The notes beneath the pieces were generated by a model, which was not told the DNA's origin, searched no databases, and saw only the letters and a program-made list of their open reading frames with translations. DNA of 36,990 nt. Origin: Clostridiales bacterium (lineage in GTDB: Bacteria; Bacillota; Clostridia; Lachnospirales; Lachnospiraceae). Numbering within the stretch: the stretch's first letter is position 1; the number at the start of each line of letters is the position of its first letter. A program made the translations under genes and the position numbers. The stretch lies in contig JAGZDD010000019.1 of NCBI GenBank assembly GCA_018369015.1, positions 1 through 36,990 of the forward strand, read 5' to 3'. This document shows, piece by piece, positions 23,165 through 31,774 of the stretch.

Positions 23165-25765
23165 TTATTTTATATCATAAACGCTGCGTACCCGAAGCCC
23201 CTTAGTGCTTCCCCGCAAAATTTTTACTGTCCTTGTATCTGCGTTAAGGTCAAAATAATTATCGGAAAGAACAAGATCCTCGTTCTCATTTTGAATCTCA
23301 ACGCTCTTGGCATAGGCGCATGCCACTACTGTAATCTCATCGCCGCAGACGGACAAAGAAAGCTTTGGATCTTCATAGCGGAAATATTTCGGGTAAGAGA
23401 AAATCGTCGTTCCCTCGGAAATTTTCTGCCCCTCTGACCATGCCTCATAGCTCACATACTCTGAAAAAACATCAATTTCCGGAAGCTCCTTCTTTTCTAG
23501 CCAAACGCCGGACATAGGCGCAGCAATGACCTCCTGCCGGCCGCTTTCAAGAACCTGGCCTTTGGCATTTCTTTTCTGCCATTTTACCTCTGCCTTCTTT
23601 TCCTCCAGGGTTTCATTAGCTACATGAAGGCGTATGGACTTAGGATATTCAAAATGCTGGCGGTTCATATTGGCCTCGGCAGTCATCCAGCTTTCTTCCT
23701 CGCAGGAAATCATTACCGGGGCAAAAAACCGTTTGGCATAATAATGCAGCGCCTTCCAGCGGCCGCAGTAATCAATGGACGACCAGGAAATGACCGGCCA
23801 GCAGTCGTTAATCTGCCAGTACACCGCGCCCATGCACCGGCCGCGGTTGCGCCGGAAATGTTCAACGCCATAGCGGATAGCGTCGGCCTGTAGAAGCTGG
23901 GAGGCATACAAAACCGTTTCAAAGCTGCCCGGATAGCGGTACATCTGCTGCATATAGTTCATTATCTTGCCGTTGGCCCCATAGTTTCTCTGGTGCTTTT
24001 CCATAATATAGCTGAAAATATTCCAGTCCGCAGGATCGTCAGTGAAGGTTTCGACCGTCTTTTTACACGGGAATGACTGGAAGCCAAACTCTGATAAATA
24101 GCGGAAATAAAATTTCCGGTACTCCGAAAATGGCCGGTTTCCGTGCCATACTTTCCAGTAATGGACATCTCCTCTGTCCGGGTCGTTTGGATTGTCAAAG
24201 GAGCCGCCGGAGGAAGGGCTTGCCGGCCAGTAAAAGGTTTGGGGGTCGTGCTCTTTAAGCACTTCGGGAATAATGCGTTCATACATCAGCAAATAATCCC
24301 GGACCTCCGTAGGCTTTGTCACCCAGCAGCGCTCGTCGACAAACATTTCCATTTCATTATTCCCGCACCACAGCGCCAGCGACGGATGGTGGCGCAGCCG
24401 CCGGATATTATCAATAAATTCCTGGCGGATATTGGCTTCAAAATCTTCGGTAAGCTCATAGACCGAGCAGGCAAACATAAAATCCTGCCAGACTGCCAGG
24501 CCCAGCTCGTCGCAGATGTCGAAAAACCAGTCGTCTGGATAAAAGCCGCCGCCCCAGACACGGATCACATTAAAGTTCGCCGCCCTACAGTCCATAAGAA
24601 GCTGTCTTGTCTTTTCTTTGCTGCGCTGGCCAAGAAGGTGTTCCTCGGGAATGTAATCGCCGCCCATGGCAAAAAAAGGTACGCCGTTAATCTCATGGGC
24701 AAAGCTCTCGCCAAACTCATCCTTTTCCCTGCGCACGCTCATTGTGCGCAGGCCAATCCGTTTTTCCCAGCAATCCAGCTCCCGGCCGTCCTGCATAAGT
24801 ACCGCCTTCACCGTATAAAGGGGCTGCTCTCCAAGGCCGTTGACCCACCACAGCTTTGGCTGCTCCACAATGATCTCGCCGCGGCCGCCCTCAAGCGTTA
24901 CCGGCATAATCTCCCCGTCCGGCGCTGTCACAGTCACTTCAACCCGGACATTTTCACCGGCGCTGCACAGGCTGCCTGGCATGGCCACCCCGGGCACTGC
25001 ACCAGCTAAGCTGCCGGACGCCCCCGAAGTACCGGACGCGCCTGAAATGTCAGGTGTTCCGAAACCACCAGCCACATCGCCGTCCGCTCCGCTCTCAGAG
25101 CCAGCCTGGCACCCCGTCAGCCGCCACTTTGCCTCAAATCCCAGACGGCACCTGCCCGCTTCATGGTGCTGGCGGACATAAACGCTTTCCAGCCGGCCGC
25201 CATTTTCCTTACACAGCCATACCGGGCGGAAGATTCCCGCGTCAGGGAGATGGGCGCCCCAGTCCCAGCCAAACATATAATGCGCCTTGCGCAAATGCAT
25301 AAACCCCTCATACGTATCGTCGTTTCCGATATTGCCATAGGTTTTATACGCCTTTGCAATATATTTAAGCGGGGATCTGAAAACAACCCGGAGCTCATTA
25401 TCGCCCTCCCGCAATACATCCTTTACATCAAATTCCCATATACGGTGCATATTTATCGCGTGACCTACACAGGCTCCGTTTAAATACACATCGGCAATGG
25501 TGTCCAGACCTTCAAATTTTAAATAGGCTGCCGAACAATCACCGGCATTGTCCTCCGAAAAGATACACTGATATTCGTAATCATCTTCCATCAGCCGGCA
25601 AATTTCATCCTCATTATCTTTCCAATAAGGATCTGGAATCTGGCCGTTTCTTTTCAAATCTGTATAAACACTTCCCGGCACGACAGCCTCCTGCCACTGC
25701 GCATAGGGGGAAGCTTCGCCAAGGCACCGCATTTTCCAGCGGCCGTTTAATTCTCTTAACTCCAT
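23165..25765 (-). CDS. GH2 family beta-mannosidase-like glycosidase
   Basis: An 866-residue retaining glycosidase of family GH2. The order is an N-terminal sugar-binding sandwich (AAYLKFEGLDTIADVYLNG), Ig-like domain, TIM barrel and C-terminal beta domains. The acid/base is Glu471 in WCGNNEMEMF and the nucleophile Glu559 in LSEFGFQSFP; FGFQS and WQDFMFACSVY are typical of beta-mannosidases rather than beta-galactosidases. There is no signal peptide, so it acts inside the cell on imported oligosaccharides. Residues about 218-268 are a Gly/Ala/Ser-rich low-complexity stretch with SGASGTSGASG repeats inside the Ig-like domain, which is unusual. The start ATG has AGAGGAG upstream. The isomerase and fructokinase downstream fit release of mannose. 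Confidence 0.92.
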   Translation of the reverse strand: MELRELNGRWKMRCLGEASPYAQWQEAVVPGSVYTDLKRNGQIPDPYWKDNEDEICRLMEDDYEYQCIFSEDNAGDCSAAYLKFEGLDTIADVYLNGACVGHAINMHRIWEFDVKDVLREGDNELRVVFRSPLKYIAKAYKTYGNIGNDDTYEGFMHLRKAHYMFGWDWGAHLPDAGIFRPVWLCKENGGRLESVYVRQHHEAGRCRLGFEAKWRLTGCQAGSESGADGDVAGGFGTPDISGASGTSGASGSLAGAVPGVAMPGSLCSAGENVRVEVTVTAPDGEIMPVTLEGGRGEIIVEQPKLWWVNGLGEQPLYTVKAVLMQDGRELDCWEKRIGLRTMSVRREKDEFGESFAHEINGVPFFAMGGDYIPEEHLLGQRSKEKTRQLLMDCRAANFNVIRVWGGGFYPDDWFFDICDELGLAVWQDFMFACSVYELTEDFEANIRQEFIDNIRRLRHHPSLALWCGNNEMEMFVDERCWVTKPTEVRDYLLMYERIIPEVLKEHDPQTFYWPASPSSGGSFDNPNDPDRGDVHYWKVWHGNRPFSEYRKFYFRYLSEFGFQSFPCKKTVETFTDDPADWNIFSYIMEKHQRNYGANGKIMNYMQQMYRYPGSFETVLYASQLLQADAIRYGVEHFRRNRGRCMGAVYWQINDCWPVISWSSIDYCGRWKALHYYAKRFFAPVMISCEEESWMTAEANMNRQHFEYPKSIRLHVANETLEEKKAEVKWQKRNAKGQVLESGRQEVIAAPMSGVWLEKKELPEIDVFSEYVSYEAWSEGQKISEGTTIFSYPKYFRYEDPKLSLSVCGDEITVVACAYAKSVEIQNENEDLVLSDNYFDLNADTRTVKILRGSTKGLRVRSVYDIK

Positions 25766-25808
25766 AATCTGCTCCTCTTTTATCGTAACTATTCAGCCAT
25801 GCCATCTC

Positions 25809-25856
25809 GGATTTGCGCAGCTAACGCTGCTAACCGCCGCATACGCGGCTAAATCC
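25809..25856 (-). promoter_or_regulatory. Compact three-way-junction RNA motif between glycosidase genes
   Basis: GGATTT (25809-25814) pairs with AAATCC (25851-25856), enclosing GCAGC-TAAC-GCTGC (25817-25830) and GCCGC-ATAC-GCGGC (25836-25849). All three stems are perfect within 48 nt. It lies in the 119-nt gap between the TIM-barrel glycosidase stop and the GH2 start, about 45 nt before the GH2 ATG on the minus strand. Possible roles are mRNA stabilisation, processing or translation control. Confidence 0.6.
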
Positions 25857-25884
25857 TTTTCTTGCAAGCCCTATGGCCGCGTTG

Positions 25885-28209
25885 TCATTCTGTGCTCACC
25901 CATACCGCCTCATGGCCGCCAAGGATTCCCCGGCCGTCCTTTGTCGCGGCATGCTCCTTATATTGATAAAGCTCCACAGGAAATTTTTCGGGCAATGTAT
26001 AAGGGGTGGAACGGTGGTTGACAATCACCATACCGTTGGCAAATACGCCGGTTTCAATGCCCCGCTCCCGGATTTTTCCCGCCGGCGCCACATAGGCGCT
26101 TAAAATATCTGAAATCATCGCCGTTTTTGACAGTGTTAAGGGGTACATTTCTTTATTGCCCTGAGCATAAGGTACATGGGGAATATTTTTCGCTGCATAG
26201 GCGGCGCCAATCTGGACGCCAAAAGCATACACCGCACCCTTGCAGCTTCCCGGCGCCAGCCCTGCCAATGCCTCCAGCCTCCCGCCATCGTACCGGGCCG
26301 CACAGCAGCCGCCGCCATCGACGTAGGACGCAATTTCCTCCCCGTCCTCATAGCGGCAAAACGCCTCGCCCTGAGGGATAATAACGCGCTCGCCCCGGCC
26401 GGAGGCTGCCTTCGCGCCGCAGCCAGACACAGCTTCCGCGCCACCGGCGGACACGGCCTTCACATATCTGTAAGGCTGCTTATCACACGCCTCGCCCCGG
26501 ATACCAAAGCAGTTTTTCGCCAGCTCATCGAGCGGCCCGTGAATCAGCACGCCCCCGTCACATACAAAGCGGCGTATTTTTTCCTCCAGCTCATCATGTT
26601 CTGCCGCAAAGTAACAGTCATTGGCCGCCACAATCAGCGCCTTGTACTCCGGCAATGCCCCGGAAAGAATCTGGTGCCCGCTGATTACATCGACCTGATA
26701 GCCAAGGTCGCAGCAGTATTTATACCAGCCAAGGAGATCCAAGCGCCGGATTTTATTATTTTCCACCTCAAACGGCTCAAGATGGGCCATTTCTGATGGA
26801 AAAAGAAGGGCAATCTCTTTTTTGCGCGGCCCCTGGCGCTTAAGGATGACCTGCTTGCACCAGGCATTGGCCTGCTTCAAGGACTCAAGAAATGGCTCGT
26901 CCATGCGGTTCATCACACCGCCGTCATCCAGCCCGTTCATGCCATAGCAGTGATAACCATCGATACCGCAGGCCACCATAGAGCCAAGAATTTCCGCCGG
27001 GGAGAGCTGGGCATAAATATCATTATAAATGTATCTTCCCCAGTAAATGCCGCCAATGACAGGCTTCCCTTCGTTCATCACCCTCATCATGCTGTGCTGG
27101 CATGAAACAACATAGGCGTCCGGATATCCGTCCGGGGTTACGGGTACAGTAACAAAATGGCAGGAATCCACATAGGGAGCCAGGGCATAAATATCAATGC
27201 CGCGCAAAGCCGTGTCCCACAGGTCACTAAATTCATTGTCAATATCCTGCTGGCACCTGCCGTAAATATTCAGGAAATATCCCCACTGGGTCATATCCGG
27301 GCATAAAAACAGGTCTGGATTATTTTCCTTAAGCATTGGCCCAATTGTCTTAAAATAAAGCGTCAGCTCATGGATCTTCCACAGGGCGTTATCCCGCCAC
27401 ACATAAAAGCGCGGGGAACGATTGCGGACATCCTCCTGCGTATAACAAAATTCCCCCGCATATTTTACGCCAAACCAGTAATCTGCGGGCATAAGATCTT
27501 CAAAATCTCTGGCCAAAATCCCGTAATTGCTGTTAAGCCCCTCAATATCGCCATGGTACAGATTTCTTAAAAAAGATAAATAGCGCTGCTGTCCTTCCGC
27601 GTCAAAGCTTGGAGCTACTACCGGGTCCCACATACTGCACACTGGAATTACCTCATCGGTTCTGCGCGCCGCTGCTGATAAAGCACCGTCACGCTGCATA
27701 GCCGCCGCAAAGGCTTCCTTTGACAGAGTTTCCGGCATTTTCAGCCCGCAGCGCTCACAGCCCTGTCCATAGCGTTCCATAATCCGGTCCACATGTTCCT
27801 TCATCGAACGTTTGGCCTTTGGCGACCAATATTTATAATATCTTCCGGCCCGCCCATCCAGGTAAGTAATCTCCTCGCCAAAAATCGGCGGACTGAAACG
27901 GATCCGCGGGTAAAGATTATCTCCATTTAAGTACAGCAAAAGAAAATTGTAGCAAAGCCCGTGCCTGTGGGCCGAATCCCCCATATACTCCTGCATTTTA
28001 ACATATTGACTTAATGCCCCGGTTTCATACCTTTCCTTAAAATCCTCCCATGCTTTAGTGTCAAACATAACACTGTTAAATCCCAGTTCACGGATGAGCG
28101 CCATTGTTTCATCGACAAATGACTCATCATCAAAAGCAGGGCAGTAAAAATTTCCGAACATAACGTTCATATAGGGAGTATTGTCTGTCTTACTTATAAA
28201 CTGTCTCAA
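25885..28209 (-). CDS. Putative TIM-barrel glycoside hydrolase with GH42-like trimerisation domain
   Basis: A 774-residue cytoplasmic protein. Residues about 1-450 look like a GH-A-type barrel distantly similar to GH42/GH164-like enzymes (GFNSVMFDTKAWEDF, IEGLNSNYGILARDF, FLCPDMTQWGYF, GGIYWGRY, GYHCYGMNGLDDGG). Residues about 480-560 resemble a beta-galactosidase trimerisation domain (EYKALIVAANDCYF, then FVCDGGVLIHGP). The C-terminus (GMVIVNHRSTPYTLPEKF) resembles a GH42 C-terminal beta domain. I cannot find the usual Asn-Glu acid/base pair of GH42: the corresponding region reads SMWDPVVAP. Residues about 584-608 are three 8-residue repeats (AVSAGGAE, AVSGCGAK, AASGRGER). It starts at TTG with a perfect GGAGG 5 nt upstream. 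The genomic context suggests a mannose-containing substrate. Confidence 0.75.
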   Translation of the reverse strand: MRQFISKTDNTPYMNVMFGNFYCPAFDDESFVDETMALIRELGFNSVMFDTKAWEDFKERYETGALSQYVKMQEYMGDSAHRHGLCYNFLLLYLNGDNLYPRIRFSPPIFGEEITYLDGRAGRYYKYWSPKAKRSMKEHVDRIMERYGQGCERCGLKMPETLSKEAFAAAMQRDGALSAAARRTDEVIPVCSMWDPVVAPSFDAEGQQRYLSFLRNLYHGDIEGLNSNYGILARDFEDLMPADYWFGVKYAGEFCYTQEDVRNRSPRFYVWRDNALWKIHELTLYFKTIGPMLKENNPDLFLCPDMTQWGYFLNIYGRCQQDIDNEFSDLWDTALRGIDIYALAPYVDSCHFVTVPVTPDGYPDAYVVSCQHSMMRVMNEGKPVIGGIYWGRYIYNDIYAQLSPAEILGSMVACGIDGYHCYGMNGLDDGGVMNRMDEPFLESLKQANAWCKQVILKRQGPRKKEIALLFPSEMAHLEPFEVENNKIRRLDLLGWYKYCCDLGYQVDVISGHQILSGALPEYKALIVAANDCYFAAEHDELEEKIRRFVCDGGVLIHGPLDELAKNCFGIRGEACDKQPYRYVKAVSAGGAEAVSGCGAKAASGRGERVIIPQGEAFCRYEDGEEIASYVDGGGCCAARYDGGRLEALAGLAPGSCKGAVYAFGVQIGAAYAAKNIPHVPYAQGNKEMYPLTLSKTAMISDILSAYVAPAGKIRERGIETGVFANGMVIVNHRSTPYTLPEKFPVELYQYKEHAATKDGRGILGGHEAVWVSTE

Positions 28210-28226
28210 AACGGCCTCCGTTTAGA

Positions 28227-28250
28227 AAAGGCTGACGTATGTCAGCCTTT
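28227..28250 (-). promoter_or_regulatory. Perfect 10-bp hairpin between binding-protein and glycosidase genes
   Basis: AAAGGCTGAC and GTCAGCCTTT pair perfectly around a GTAT loop, ending the binding-protein message on the minus strand. Only a short TTTT run follows, so it is probably a leaky terminator or stabilising hairpin. It would let the binding protein be made in excess of the downstream enzymes. Confidence 0.7.
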
Positions 28251-28270
28251 CCGTCTTTATTTATGCTATG

Positions 28271-29740
28271 TTATTGATTCTGCGCTGCAAGAAATTCATC
28301 AACCTGTGCCTGTGCGGCGTCAAGGACATCCTGGAATCCTGCCTGCATAAGCTCTTCTTTAATCTTAGGAACAACCTCTGCCGGGTCCTGTACGCCGGTC
28401 ATAACCTCGCTGCGGTAGCGCAGCCAGATTTCACGGCAGTTAGAAAGCTGGTCACTAACCTCTGTTGTATCAAAATTGAAGCCGAGCATTACAGAAGATA
28501 CAGCATTCTCATTAAGCTTTTTAATCTCAGCCCACTGATCGCCCGGGTCTGTGTCTACCGGAGTTACGGTAAAGAAAGTGCCCTGAGTATAGCCCGCCAT
28601 GGACCAGTCCTCATTGATCTTATGAGCTTTTTGTACGCCGTCAACATCCACATACTCAAAGTTTACGCCTTCCTCACCATAGTAGAACATATCACGCAGC
28701 TTTGTATCTGTATTGACAAGGTTTAAAAGCTGTAAGCATTTCTCTGGATATTTGCTATTTGCGGAAATCATGTTCAGGGAGCCGCGTACTGTCTCATTTG
28801 ACAAAATAGTATCGCCCATCTTTGCAACGACAACTTCCTTACCCATCTGTGGGCCCCAGGAGGTTTCGCCTGCGGAATCCCAGCCCTGGGCGATACGCCA
28901 CATATTATACACGCGGGCTTCGCTCAGCGTCGCGGCGTCCGGGTTAATGATCCCCTTTGTATACCAGTCATGGATCGCTTCCAGGTTTTCATAAACGTCC
29001 GGTTCCTCTAATGTAAAGCATACTCTCCCTTCCGGATCGTCATATCTTACGCCGAGAATCTGTGTGCCGCCGCCAATCTGGTCGTAAACGTCAAAAATCT
29101 GATAAACACCGTCATTTTTAACATAAACCGGATAGTCGTTTTTGTCCGCCTTAAGCTGTTCAAAAATCGGTGTCAGCTCTGAAAGACTGCCTGTAAGGTT
29201 TTTATAATCAATATTGTATTCGTCTACAAGCTCCTTATCCCAGATGGCATAGTTGGAAATGGCGCTATCTTTATAAGAAGGTACGCCGTAAATTCTTCCG
29301 TCCACACTAACAGCTTCCCAATATTTCTCAGGCATTAACTCGTTAAATTCCTTCATATTTTCAGGAATCAGATCTGTAATATCCGCATAAGCGCCCAACT
29401 GAATATCCGCAGTGTAGTTATTGCCAATACCAAAAATAATATCATAAGCTTCATTGGTACTGATAATAATATTTCTCCGGTTATCCCAGTCACCCCAGGC
29501 AACAACTTCCATATCAAGATTTACGCCGATTTTTTCACCAAGATATTCATTTACCTTAGCAATCCAGGAATCGTAGTTTGTTGGCATTCCGCTGCCGATT
29601 GTCACCCATTTTAAGGTAACAATTTCATTTCCGTTTTCATCCACGCTTACCTGGCTGTTTCCGCCGCTTCCGCAGCCGGATAAAATTCCTGCGGTCATTG
29701 CTGCCGCCATACCAAGTGCCATAATTCTTTTTGCTTTCAT
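28271..29740 (-). CDS. Carbohydrate ABC transporter solute-binding lipoprotein (LplA-like, family 1)
   Basis: A 489-residue lipoprotein with signal peptide and lipobox LSGC (Cys23), followed by a Gly/Ser-rich linker. The mature domain resembles LplA/YtcQ-type binding proteins: WVTIGSGMP start, NEYLGEKIGVNLDMEV, RIYGVPSYKD, a central ILGVRYDDPEG segment, and a C-terminal DUF3502-like part (LGFNFDTTEVSDQLSN). It captures an oligosaccharide or glycoside for the two permeases upstream. A GGAGG lies 5 nt before the ATG, and this Shine-Dalgarno is itself part of a 52-bp repeat. It is 30% or so similar by eye to the membrane-anchored paralogue at 31899-33395. Confidence 0.93.
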   Translation of the reverse strand: MKAKRIMALGMAAAMTAGILSGCGSGGNSQVSVDENGNEIVTLKWVTIGSGMPTNYDSWIAKVNEYLGEKIGVNLDMEVVAWGDWDNRRNIIISTNEAYDIIFGIGNNYTADIQLGAYADITDLIPENMKEFNELMPEKYWEAVSVDGRIYGVPSYKDSAISNYAIWDKELVDEYNIDYKNLTGSLSELTPIFEQLKADKNDYPVYVKNDGVYQIFDVYDQIGGGTQILGVRYDDPEGRVCFTLEEPDVYENLEAIHDWYTKGIINPDAATLSEARVYNMWRIAQGWDSAGETSWGPQMGKEVVVAKMGDTILSNETVRGSLNMISANSKYPEKCLQLLNLVNTDTKLRDMFYYGEEGVNFEYVDVDGVQKAHKINEDWSMAGYTQGTFFTVTPVDTDPGDQWAEIKKLNENAVSSVMLGFNFDTTEVSDQLSNCREIWLRYRSEVMTGVQDPAEVVPKIKEELMQAGFQDVLDAAQAQVDEFLAAQNQ

Positions 29741-29742
29741 AT

Positions 29743-29824
29743 TTTCCTCCTTTTTGGCCTGTTTTTAAGGCCATCATGGTATGCCCCTCAGGGCGTTCCT
29801 CCTTTTTGGCCTGTTTTTAAGACC
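29743..29824. repeat. 52-bp-period repeat (about 1.6 copies) filling a permease/binding-protein gap
   Basis: TTTTTGGCCTGTTTTTAAG occurs at 29751 and again at 29803, a 52-nt period. The unit has stem 1 (GGCCT/AGGCC), a linker ATCATGGTAT, stem 2 (GCCC-CTCA-GGGC) and a tail GTTCCTCC. On the minus strand the tail supplies GGAGG, the ribosome binding site of the following binding-protein gene. The partial second copy abuts the permease stop codon at 29828. Aligned by eye to the unit at 11317, about 38 of 52 positions agree, and several differences are paired across stems. Confidence 0.85.
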
Positions 29825-29827
29825 GTA

Positions 29828-30760
29828 TCATTCTTTAACAGAACCGATTGTCAAACCTGAAATAAAGTATTTCTGGAAAAAGGGATAGGTACATGCAATC
29901 GGAACAATAATAACAATCGCAATGGCCATTCGCACAGATTCCGTAGGCATACTCAGCTTGTACTGCTGCATTGAAAGGCCGCCGTAAGGGTTATTTGCAA
30001 GATATTCGATATTTTGCTGAATATTATTCAATAAAGACTGCAATGTCTGAAGATTTCTATCCTGAATATACAAGGATGCCTGGAACCAGTCGTTCCAGTA
30101 ACCGAACGCGGCAAACATACCGATCGTTGCCATAACGGGCTTTGAAATCGGGAGAACGATCTGCGACCAGATACGGAACTGTCCGGCGCCGTCGATTTTA
30201 GCCGCCTCAATGAGAGCGTCCGGCACAGTTGCCCTAAAGAACGTCCGGCATATAATAACGCTGAAGGACGAGCAGGCCAGCGGGAAAATCAAGGCCCATA
30301 TGGTATTTCTTAAGTTCAGGATGTTGTTGACGACAATGTAGGACGCCAGCATACCGCCGTTAAATACCATTGGGATAAAAATAATCCATGTATAAAGCTG
30401 ATGAAGCTTAAAGGATCTTCTTGACGCCACATATCCCATAGATGTATTCAGGCAGATGGAAATAAATGTACCAAGAACTGTTACCAGTACGGACATACCA
30501 AATGCCCGGATAATCGTTCCCCGCTCATTCCAGAGGAACATGTAAGCCGCATTGGATATTTCGTCGGGAATAATCTGATAGGTTCCCGCCTGGAGCGCTG
30601 CTTCGCTTGTAATAGAAATCGAAAAAACAAACAATAACGGGAAAATACACATAAGCCCCAGGACTAAAAAGATAATATTAAATACAATGTTCGTTGACTT
30701 CTTAATCTGGTTCATGGAGGATGATGCTGCATTTTCTTTTAATTTACTCACTTTGTACAC
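29828..30760 (-). CDS. Carbohydrate ABC transporter permease (LplC/YtcP type)
   Basis: A 310-residue inner-membrane permease of the CUT1 group, with six hydrophobic segments and the coupling-loop motif EAAKIDGAGQFRIWSQIVLP. The C-terminus KYFISGLTIGSVKE is characteristic of LplC/YtcP proteins. The frame begins at GTG 30760; another GTG at 30751 has a better-spaced AAGGAAGGGG and may be the true start. It follows the partner permease by about 8 nt. No ATPase gene is present in the locus. Confidence 0.94.
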   Translation of the reverse strand: MYKVSKLKENAASSSMNQIKKSTNIVFNIIFLVLGLMCIFPLLFVFSISITSEAALQAGTYQIIPDEISNAAYMFLWNERGTIIRAFGMSVLVTVLGTFISICLNTSMGYVASRRSFKLHQLYTWIIFIPMVFNGGMLASYIVVNNILNLRNTIWALIFPLACSSFSVIICRTFFRATVPDALIEAAKIDGAGQFRIWSQIVLPISKPVMATIGMFAAFGYWNDWFQASLYIQDRNLQTLQSLLNNIQQNIEYLANNPYGGLSMQQYKLSMPTESVRMAIAIVIIVPIACTYPFFQKYFISGLTIGSVKE

Positions 30761-30768
30761 CCCTTCCT

Positions 30769-31743
30769 TTAAATAAGCCGGTTATCGTTATCCAGCTTGC
30801 TGACGACTTTATTGGCCAGCAAAATCATACCGCAGCTGCAGACGGACTGGAAAAATGACGCCGCCGCAGTTTTTCCAATAGGCGCAGTTGACTGAATGGC
30901 GTTGTACACATATGTATCAAAGGTCGAAACCGTCGTATACAACGATGCCGGTATACCGCCGGTTGTCTGATAGAAAAGGCCGAAGTCGGAGTTGAAAATT
31001 TTACCGCAGTCAAGAATCAGCATGATAATAAACACAGGCTTGATCCCCGGCAATGTAATATGCTTCATCTGCTGCCACTTTGATGCTCCGTCCATTACCG
31101 CGGCTTCGTAAAGCGACGGGTCGATACCGGAAATACTTGCCAGGTACATAACCATACCATAGCCCATACCTTTCCATGTATTGAGGAGTATCAAAATAAA
31201 CGGCCAATATTTGGCTTCCTGGTACCACATAATCGGGTCGCCGCCCAGAGCGGTAATAATGCTGTTCATGTAGCCTTTCTCAGGTGTCAGCAGGGCGTAA
31301 ACAAAGTAGCTGATAACAACCCATGACATGAAGTAAGGCAAAAACATCATTGTCTGGTAAACCTTGGAACCCCTCTTGTTCCTCATATTGCTTAAAATCA
31401 GCGCGCCGCCCACAGCGACTGTTGCACTGATGATAATAAATGCAATGTTATAGAGAACAGTGTTTCGCAGCAGCATGCCGAAGGAATTGGATGTAAAGAA
31501 GAACTTAAAGTTGTCAATCCCCGCCCATTCGCTGGTCAACAGGTTGTACAGAAATCCGTGGCCTCCGGGTGCCAGCTTATAATTTTTAAAAGCAATAATG
31601 ACACCAAACATGGGAAGATACGCAAAAATCGCATACCAGAGCAGCGTCGGGGTAGAGAGTAAAGCCAGTTCTGTATCGTCTCTCGTCCACCGTTTGCGCT
31701 TGCGCACCTTCGTCGATAAGTCCGACGTTTTCTTCGTTTTCAT
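30769..31743 (-). CDS. Carbohydrate ABC transporter permease (LplB/YteP type)
   Basis: A 324-residue partner permease with a basic N-terminus, the family segment LPMFGVIIAFKNYKL, six membrane segments and the coupling loop YEAAVMDGASKWQQMKHITL. GGGAGG lies 8 nt before the ATG. It is the first gene of the transporter-enzyme unit. The 155-nt gap upstream contains a double inverted repeat, but I could not identify a convincing -10/-35 pair, so it may depend on the YesN-type activator encoded upstream. Confidence 0.94.
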   Translation of the reverse strand: MKTKKTSDLSTKVRKRKRWTRDDTELALLSTPTLLWYAIFAYLPMFGVIIAFKNYKLAPGGHGFLYNLLTSEWAGIDNFKFFFTSNSFGMLLRNTVLYNIAFIIISATVAVGGALILSNMRNKRGSKVYQTMMFLPYFMSWVVISYFVYALLTPEKGYMNSIITALGGDPIMWYQEAKYWPFILILLNTWKGMGYGMVMYLASISGIDPSLYEAAVMDGASKWQQMKHITLPGIKPVFIIMLILDCGKIFNSDFGLFYQTTGGIPASLYTTVSTFDTYVYNAIQSTAPIGKTAAASFFQSVCSCGMILLANKVVSKLDNDNRLI

Positions 31744-31774
31744 AGTTCTTAGCCTCCCTTATATAATTTCTTCA

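Noticed and set aside
24143..25009. 288-residue plus-strand ORF
   Set aside because: It lies wholly antisense to the GH2 catalytic domain, with no ribosome binding site or recognisable motif.
26176..26796. 206-residue plus-strand ORF
   Set aside because: It is antisense to the TIM-barrel glycosidase in a GC-rich region that lacks stop codons by chance.
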